Below, in pieces: positions 59,820-64,000 of a DNA stretch of 64,000 bases (the first letter of the stretch is position 1; each line of letters opens with the position of its first letter). The translations under genes and the position numbers were made by a program. The stretch lies in assembly GCF_019801015.1 (NCBI RefSeq), contig NZ_JAHVJZ010000004.1:558001-622000 (forward strand), read 5' to 3'. The stretch is from Marinobacter nauticus. GTDB taxonomy: Bacteria; Pseudomonadota; Gammaproteobacteria; Enterobacterales; Shewanellaceae. The notes beneath the pieces are model-generated. The model did not search any database. It was not told where the DNA came from and worked only from the letters and a program-made list of their open reading frames with translations.

Positions 59820-62039
59820 TCAGAAGGTGTATTTCACGCTGACGTTGACGTACCGACCCGGCTGGGTCAGGTCATTCTCGTAGGTGCCGACACTTTCCAG
59901 CAGCGCTTTGGCCTGACCGGCCACATCGGCGTACTCGAGGTATTCCTTATCCAGCAGGTTGAATACGCCGGCACGCAGACGCCAGTTCTGGCTCAGCTCC
60001 ATGCCCATGGTGAGATCCACCACCGCATATCCCGCGGTGTTGAACACTTCGTTGTAGTAATCGTTGCCCGGTATCACATCCAGATCGGTGGTGCGGTCCA
60101 TCTTGCCGGCAAAGCGAACGGCCAGGCCGAGATCGGCCGGACGATGCCACAACTGGGTGTAGTAGTTGGCGCCGACGTTACCCTTGACCGGGCTGACGCT
60201 GTTCAGGTCATTGCCGTTCTCATCTTCGCCGTAGGTCACCGCCACGTTGCCCCACAGTTCCAGATCACGGGTCAGCCAGTGGCTGCCCTGGGCTTCAAAG
60301 CCGTACAGAGTGACGTGGTCGCGGTTGATATAACGGTATTCCAGCGACTCTGGATAGCCCATGCAGTGAGGGACACAGCGGACAAATTCCCAGTCGATGT
60401 AGTCGTTGGCCTTGGTGTAGAAGGCGGTCAGTTCATAGCTGGTGTTGCTGTGGTTGCCACGTACGCCCATCTCAATGGTGTGAGACTCCTCGGATTCGAG
60501 GTCGTAGTTGGCCAGCACTTTTACCAGTGGCATGGCGCCATCCTGGATCTCCAGCTCACCCCATTTCAGGTCCGGGGTCGGCATCTTGTAGCCGTAGGCA
60601 TACTGGGCATAGACGCCCACGCTGTCGGTCAGGTGGTACACCATGCCCAGCTTCGGCGACCAGAAGCCGTCACTCATCGCCTCAAAGTCTGCCGGGTCAC
60701 GGCCGGCGTCTTCCGCCTGCTGCTGGTCCGGCGTGTTGCGGTAGTAGTCGTAACGCAGGCCGCCCACCAGGTTCAGCTTGCCATCCATCAGGGTGACATC
60801 GTCCTGAATAAAGGCGCCAACGCGCAGGCTGTCGGTGTCAGCAAAGGCAAAAGTGTCGGTTTCAGAGGGCTGCCAGCTGCTGCCGTCATACACCAGGTAT
60901 TCACGGGGGCGGCTGATGTTGGAGCCTTCTACGTCCAGACCGTAGGTAATGTTGTGGCCATAGCGCTCGTTGCCAATGTATTTGGCAAAGGTACTGGCCA
61001 TGCCGTAACGGGTTTCGTTGAACTCGTAGTCGCGCACCTCAACCAGCTCACGGTTCAGGGTGCCCTGACGACCTTTGTAGTAGTCACGGTGCTCCGTCTG
61101 ATCGGTGTAGCCAAAGTAGAAGGTCACATCCATGGCGTCGTGGCCGGCGGTCACCTTGTCTGAGCGGTAACGCAGTGAACCGTTGAACACCTGGGTCTGA
61201 CGGTCGTAGTCCGTAGACTCCAGACGCAGATGGTGGTTATCCCAGCGATCCAGCTGCTGATTCAGGTAATCCAGGGTCATCTGGATGTTGGAGGTGTCGT
61301 TGATGTGGTACTTGCTCTTCAGCAATACGCTGTCGGTAATCAGGTCGCTGGGCGCCAGAGTCTCATCGTAGTTTTGCTGCTCTTCACCGTAACGACGCTG
61401 GTAGCTCACCAGGTTCTCGAAGTCACCCAGTGCATTGGCCGCAGTAAAGCCGCCGCTGTATTCGTTGTTCATGCCGGTGTAACCGGCGTTGGCGGAAAAG
61501 TAGACGTCGTTACCCATCAGGTAGTCGGAGGCGTCTTTGGTGGTCATCACCACCACACCGCCCAGGGCGTCTGAGCCGTACATGGTGGAGGCGGCGGCCT
61601 TCACCACTTCCACCTGCTTCAGTCCTTCCACCTCGGTCAGGCCGCGGCCGGTGCCTTCTGCACCCGGGCCCAGCGGAGAGGCGTACTGGTTGTTCACCCG
61701 CACACCGTCTTTCACCATCATCACCCGGTTACCCCCGATGCCCCGAATGGTCACGGTGGTGGGTTTGCCGGCACCGCCTTTGACATCCACCGCCGCTTCA
61801 TTGCGGAACAGGGTGGCAAAATCGGTGCTCATCTCGCGGGCGATGGTTTCTTCGTCAATCACCACCACGGAACCGGCGACCTGATCCAGGCTCTGTTCCA
61901 GGCGGGAACCGGAGATCACCATGACCTCCTGCGCCTGACGGTGCGCAGGAGCGTCTTCGGCTTTTTCCTCGGCGATAACCGGAGCGGCCATCGCTGACAT
62001 CACAGCGAGGCTGACCAAACTAAAAGGAAGGGACTTCAT
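59820..62039 (-). CDS. TonB-dependent outer-membrane receptor, probably haem/iron family
   Basis: This 739-residue protein has a signal peptide (about 23 residues), a candidate TonB box (EVMVIS, about 38-43), a plug domain (about 50-165; TIRGIGGNRVMMVKDGVRVNNQY, STMYGSDALGGVVVMTTKD) and a 22-strand barrel ending in the outer-membrane signature VSVKYTF. The plug and barrel features, including YGYKMPTPDLKWGELE in place of the FRAPxxxELY motif, fit the haemoglobin/transferrin/lactoferrin receptor group. A Fur-like box lies 35-53 bases upstream, so iron repression is likely. Two cysteines (CVPHC) sit in one extracellular loop. The ligand cannot be assigned from sequence. Confidence 0.9.
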   Translation of the reverse strand: MKSLPFSLVSLAVMSAMAAPVIAEEKAEDAPAHRQAQEVMVISGSRLEQSLDQVAGSVVVIDEETIAREMSTDFATLFRNEAAVDVKGGAGKPTTVTIRGIGGNRVMMVKDGVRVNNQYASPLGPGAEGTGRGLTEVEGLKQVEVVKAAASTMYGSDALGGVVVMTTKDASDYLMGNDVYFSANAGYTGMNNEYSGGFTAANALGDFENLVSYQRRYGEEQQNYDETLAPSDLITDSVLLKSKYHINDTSNIQMTLDYLNQQLDRWDNHHLRLESTDYDRQTQVFNGSLRYRSDKVTAGHDAMDVTFYFGYTDQTEHRDYYKGRQGTLNRELVEVRDYEFNETRYGMASTFAKYIGNERYGHNITYGLDVEGSNISRPREYLVYDGSSWQPSETDTFAFADTDSLRVGAFIQDDVTLMDGKLNLVGGLRYDYYRNTPDQQQAEDAGRDPADFEAMSDGFWSPKLGMVYHLTDSVGVYAQYAYGYKMPTPDLKWGELEIQDGAMPLVKVLANYDLESEESHTIEMGVRGNHSNTSYELTAFYTKANDYIDWEFVRCVPHCMGYPESLEYRYINRDHVTLYGFEAQGSHWLTRDLELWGNVAVTYGEDENGNDLNSVSPVKGNVGANYYTQLWHRPADLGLAVRFAGKMDRTTDLDVIPGNDYYNEVFNTAGYAVVDLTMGMELSQNWRLRAGVFNLLDKEYLEYADVAGQAKALLESVGTYENDLTQPGRYVNVSVKYTF

Positions 62040-62073
62040 CGTACTAAACCACCCTGTCGTGATCGAATTAAAT

Positions 62074-62092
62074 GATAATGATTCTTATTATT
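62074..62092. promoter_or_regulatory. Fur-like iron box
   Basis: GATAATGATTCTTATTATT matches the 19-base Fur consensus (GATAATGATAATCATTATC) at about 15 positions. It lies 35-53 bases upstream of the TonB receptor start, where a promoter would be. Confidence 0.8.
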
Positions 62093-62384
62093 CGGTTTTT
62101 AATCGGGGGGCAGTGTACCAGCGGGTCTGGTGGAAAAAGGTGCGATGGCTCTCGTTTTAGGCAGGAGAAATAAGGGGTTCCGTACGCTTTGTAAGCAGGC
62201 GGCAAATTTTGATCAGAAGGTAGGTGAAATGCTGCACAGAGGTAGGCCAGCCACCACAGTCCCCAACGATTCCGACACCTGACGGTAATATCGCCAGATG
62301 ATCAAATCCCAAAGGCCAGTGCGCATCCAGGCAGGTTCTGGGGTACAATCAGCCCCCTGATTTTCTCATTAGTTCATCCTGAAA
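62093..62384. other. Intergenic region between TonB receptor and ettA
   Basis: These 292 bases hold no convincing gene. A 17-codon frame at 62229 (AGGT upstream) is too weak to call. A TACAAT at 62344-62349, about 40 bases before ettA, may be its -10 box; no clear -35 box is seen. Confidence 0.5.
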
Positions 62385-64000
62385 ATGGCTCAGTTTATCT
62401 ACTCCATGCTGCGCGTGGGCAAGGTGGTACCGCCCAAGCGCCATATTCTTAAAGACATCTCCCTCTCTTTCTTCCCCGGCGCCAAAATCGGTGTTCTGGG
62501 TCTGAACGGCGCCGGTAAGTCCACACTGCTGCGGATCATGGCCGGCGTGGATACCGAGTTCGAGGGTGAAGCCCGTCCCCAGCCCGGCACCAAAGTGGGC
62601 TACCTGCCCCAGGAGCCGCAACTGGACCTGACCAAGACCGTTCGTGAAGTGGTCGAGGAAGCGGTGGCCGACGTGAAGCACGCGCTGACCCGTCTGGATG
62701 AGGTGTACGCCGCCTATGCCGACGAGAACGCGGACTTCGATGCCCTGGCCAAAGAGCAGGGCGAGCTGGAAAACATCATCGCCGCCAAAGATGGCCACAG
62801 CCTGGACAACGCGCTGGAGCGTGCTGCCGACGCCATGCGTCTGCCTGCGTGGGACGCCAAAGTTGCCAACCTTTCCGGTGGTGAGCGCCGCCGCGTGGCG
62901 CTGTGCCGTCTGCTGCTGGAAAAGCCGGACATGCTGCTGCTGGACGAACCCACCAACCACCTGGATGCCGAATCCGTGGCGTGGCTGGAGCGCTTCCTGG
63001 TGGAATACACCGGCACCGTAGTGGCGATCACCCACGACCGTTACTTCCTGGACAACGCCGCAGGCTGGATCCTGGAACTGGACCGTGGTGAAGGCATTCC
63101 GTGGGAAGGCAACTACTCCTCCTGGCTGGAACAGAAGGAAGCCCGTCTTGAGCAGGAAGCCGCTCAGGAGAAGGCGCGTATGAAGTCGATCCAGAAAGAG
63201 CTGGAGTGGGTTCGCCAGAACCCGAAGGGTCGTCAGGCCAAGTCCAAAGCCCGTATGTCCCGCTTTGAGGAGCTGAACAGCACCGATTACCAGAAACGTA
63301 ACGAGACCAACGAGCTGTTCATTCCGCCGGGTCCGCGCCTGGGTGACAAGGTGCTGGAGATCAACAACCTCACCAAGTCCTACGACGGCCGTGTACTGAT
63401 CGACGACCTCTCCTTCACTCTGCCCAAAGGCGCCATCGTCGGCATCATTGGTCCCAACGGTGCCGGTAAGTCCACCCTGTTCCGCATGCTGAGCGGCCAG
63501 GAAACCCCGGACTCCGGTGACATTGTGCTGGGCGATACCGTGAAGCTGGCCTCAGTGGACCAGTTCCGCGACAGCATGGACGACAGCAAAACCGTATTCC
63601 AGGAAGTCTCCGACGGTCAGGATATCCTCAAGATCGGCGGCTTCGAGATCCCGGCTCGCGCCTACGTCAGCCGCTTTAACTTCAAGGGCACAGACCAGCA
63701 GAAACGGGTGGGTGAACTGTCCGGTGGTGAGCGTGGCCGTCTGCATCTGGCCAAGCTGCTGCAGGCCGGCGGCAACCTGTTGCTGCTCGACGAACCGACC
63801 AACGACCTGGACGTTGAAACCCTGCGTGCACTGGAGAACGCCCTGCTGGAGTTCCCGGGCTGTGCCATGGTGATCTCGCACGACCGCTGGTTCCTGGACC
63901 GCGTGGCCACCCACATCCTGGACTACCGTGATGAGGGTAAGGTGAACTTCTTCGAAGGCAACTTTAACGAGTACGCCGACTGGATGAAGAAAGAGCAAGG
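62385..64000 (+). CDS. ettA: Energy-dependent translational throttle protein EttA (3' end cut off)
   Basis: EttA is an ABC-F protein that binds the ribosomal E site and gates entry into elongation according to the ATP/ADP ratio. The 538 visible residues contain two ATP-binding cassettes: Walker A LGLNGAGKST and signature LSGGERRRVAL in the first, GPNGAGKST and LSGGERGRLHL in the second, with the LLLDEPTNHLDAES and LLLDEPTNDLDVET Walker B blocks and the Arm and linker (P-site tRNA interaction motif, about 242-320) between. The window ends about 17 residues before the usual stop. The start MAQFIYSMLRVGK matches the family. Confidence 0.97.
   Translation, partial: MAQFIYSMLRVGKVVPPKRHILKDISLSFFPGAKIGVLGLNGAGKSTLLRIMAGVDTEFEGEARPQPGTKVGYLPQEPQLDLTKTVREVVEEAVADVKHALTRLDEVYAAYADENADFDALAKEQGELENIIAAKDGHSLDNALERAADAMRLPAWDAKVANLSGGERRRVALCRLLLEKPDMLLLDEPTNHLDAESVAWLERFLVEYTGTVVAITHDRYFLDNAAGWILELDRGEGIPWEGNYSSWLEQKEARLEQEAAQEKARMKSIQKELEWVRQNPKGRQAKSKARMSRFEELNSTDYQKRNETNELFIPPGPRLGDKVLEINNLTKSYDGRVLIDDLSFTLPKGAIVGIIGPNGAGKSTLFRMLSGQETPDSGDIVLGDTVKLASVDQFRDSMDDSKTVFQEVSDGQDILKIGGFEIPARAYVSRFNFKGTDQQKRVGELSGGERGRLHLAKLLQAGGNLLLLDEPTNDLDVETLRALENALLEFPGCAMVISHDRWFLDRVATHILDYRDEGKVNFFEGNFNEYADWMKKEQ

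Noticed and set aside
62157-62348. 63-residue minus-strand frame between the TonB receptor and ettA
   Set aside because: No ribosome binding site, no domain, mixed composition; overlaps the likely ettA promoter.

Overview
This window is a stretch of core chromosome from a GC-rich, motile, free-living gammaproteobacterium of the Alteromonadales/Shewanellaceae-Ferrimonadaceae type. The evidence is the gene order (mutS/recA-recX-alaS-lysC-csrA-tRNA-Ser-tRNA-Arg array; ftsB-ispD-ispF-truD-surE-pcm-nlpD-rpoS; barA/rlmD-relA-mazG-pyrG-eno; nrdR-ribD-ribE-ribBX-ribH-nusB-thiL-pgpA), a PomAB-like flagellar stator with a sigma-28-type promoter, and an OadGAB oxaloacetate decarboxylase sodium pump. Ferrimonas is my best guess at genus; this is inference only. 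Nearly every base is accounted for by conserved housekeeping genes. There is no rRNA, insertion sequence, phage or CRISPR array.

Layout. 1-2.7 kb: outer-membrane pair (SYLF lipoprotein and an unusually long MipA/OmpV barrel) and yajQ. 2.7-4 kb: VanZ-like gene and panE. 4-8.5 kb: aroG, thiI, pomB and pomA on the minus strand. 8.7-11.7 kb: xseB-ispA-dxs isoprenoid operon. 11.8-15.7 kb: a DUF952 protein, an SLT-like lipoprotein, a LysE-family exporter, a small lipoprotein and gshA. 15.8-20 kb: M16 peptidase, yqaA, nsrR and a small secreted protein. 20-23.6 kb: a small membrane protein and oadGAB. 23.6-25.1 kb: intergenic DNA with a 64-bp direct repeat carrying a tRNA-Arg 3' remnant, then five tRNA-Arg(ACG) genes and tRNA-Ser(GCT). 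25.1-31 kb: csrA, lysC, alaS, recX and recA with an SOS operator. 31.1-33.7 kb: mutS. 33.8-39.6 kb: the rpoS-to-ftsB block. 39.7-47.2 kb: eno, pyrG, mazG, relA and rlmD. 47.3-50.8 kb: barA, DUF416 and DUF2986 genes. 50.9-56.7 kb: pgpA to nrdR riboflavin/thiamine operon. 56.9-58.1 kb: glyA. 58.3-62 kb: an unfamiliar lipoprotein and a TonB-dependent receptor behind a Fur-like box. 62.4 kb to the end: ettA, cut by the window edge.

How the genes connect. Dxs, IspD, IspF and IspA are four steps of the isoprenoid route, and Dxs product also feeds thiamine (ThiI, ThiL). RelA, RpoS, BarA and CsrA are four global regulators of stress and carbon storage. RecA, RecX and MutS handle DNA repair. The riboflavin set is complete here except for a working GTP cyclohydrolase II: the RibA-like half of the RibB fusion lacks its zinc cysteines.

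I found no clearly new biological system. The best leads are the Fur-controlled lipoprotein/receptor pair, the tRNA-flanking direct repeat, two very short open reading frames with near-perfect ribosome binding sites (upstream of rpoS and in the lysE divergent region), an orphan plus-strand terminator beside the second of these, and the two-part OmpV barrel.
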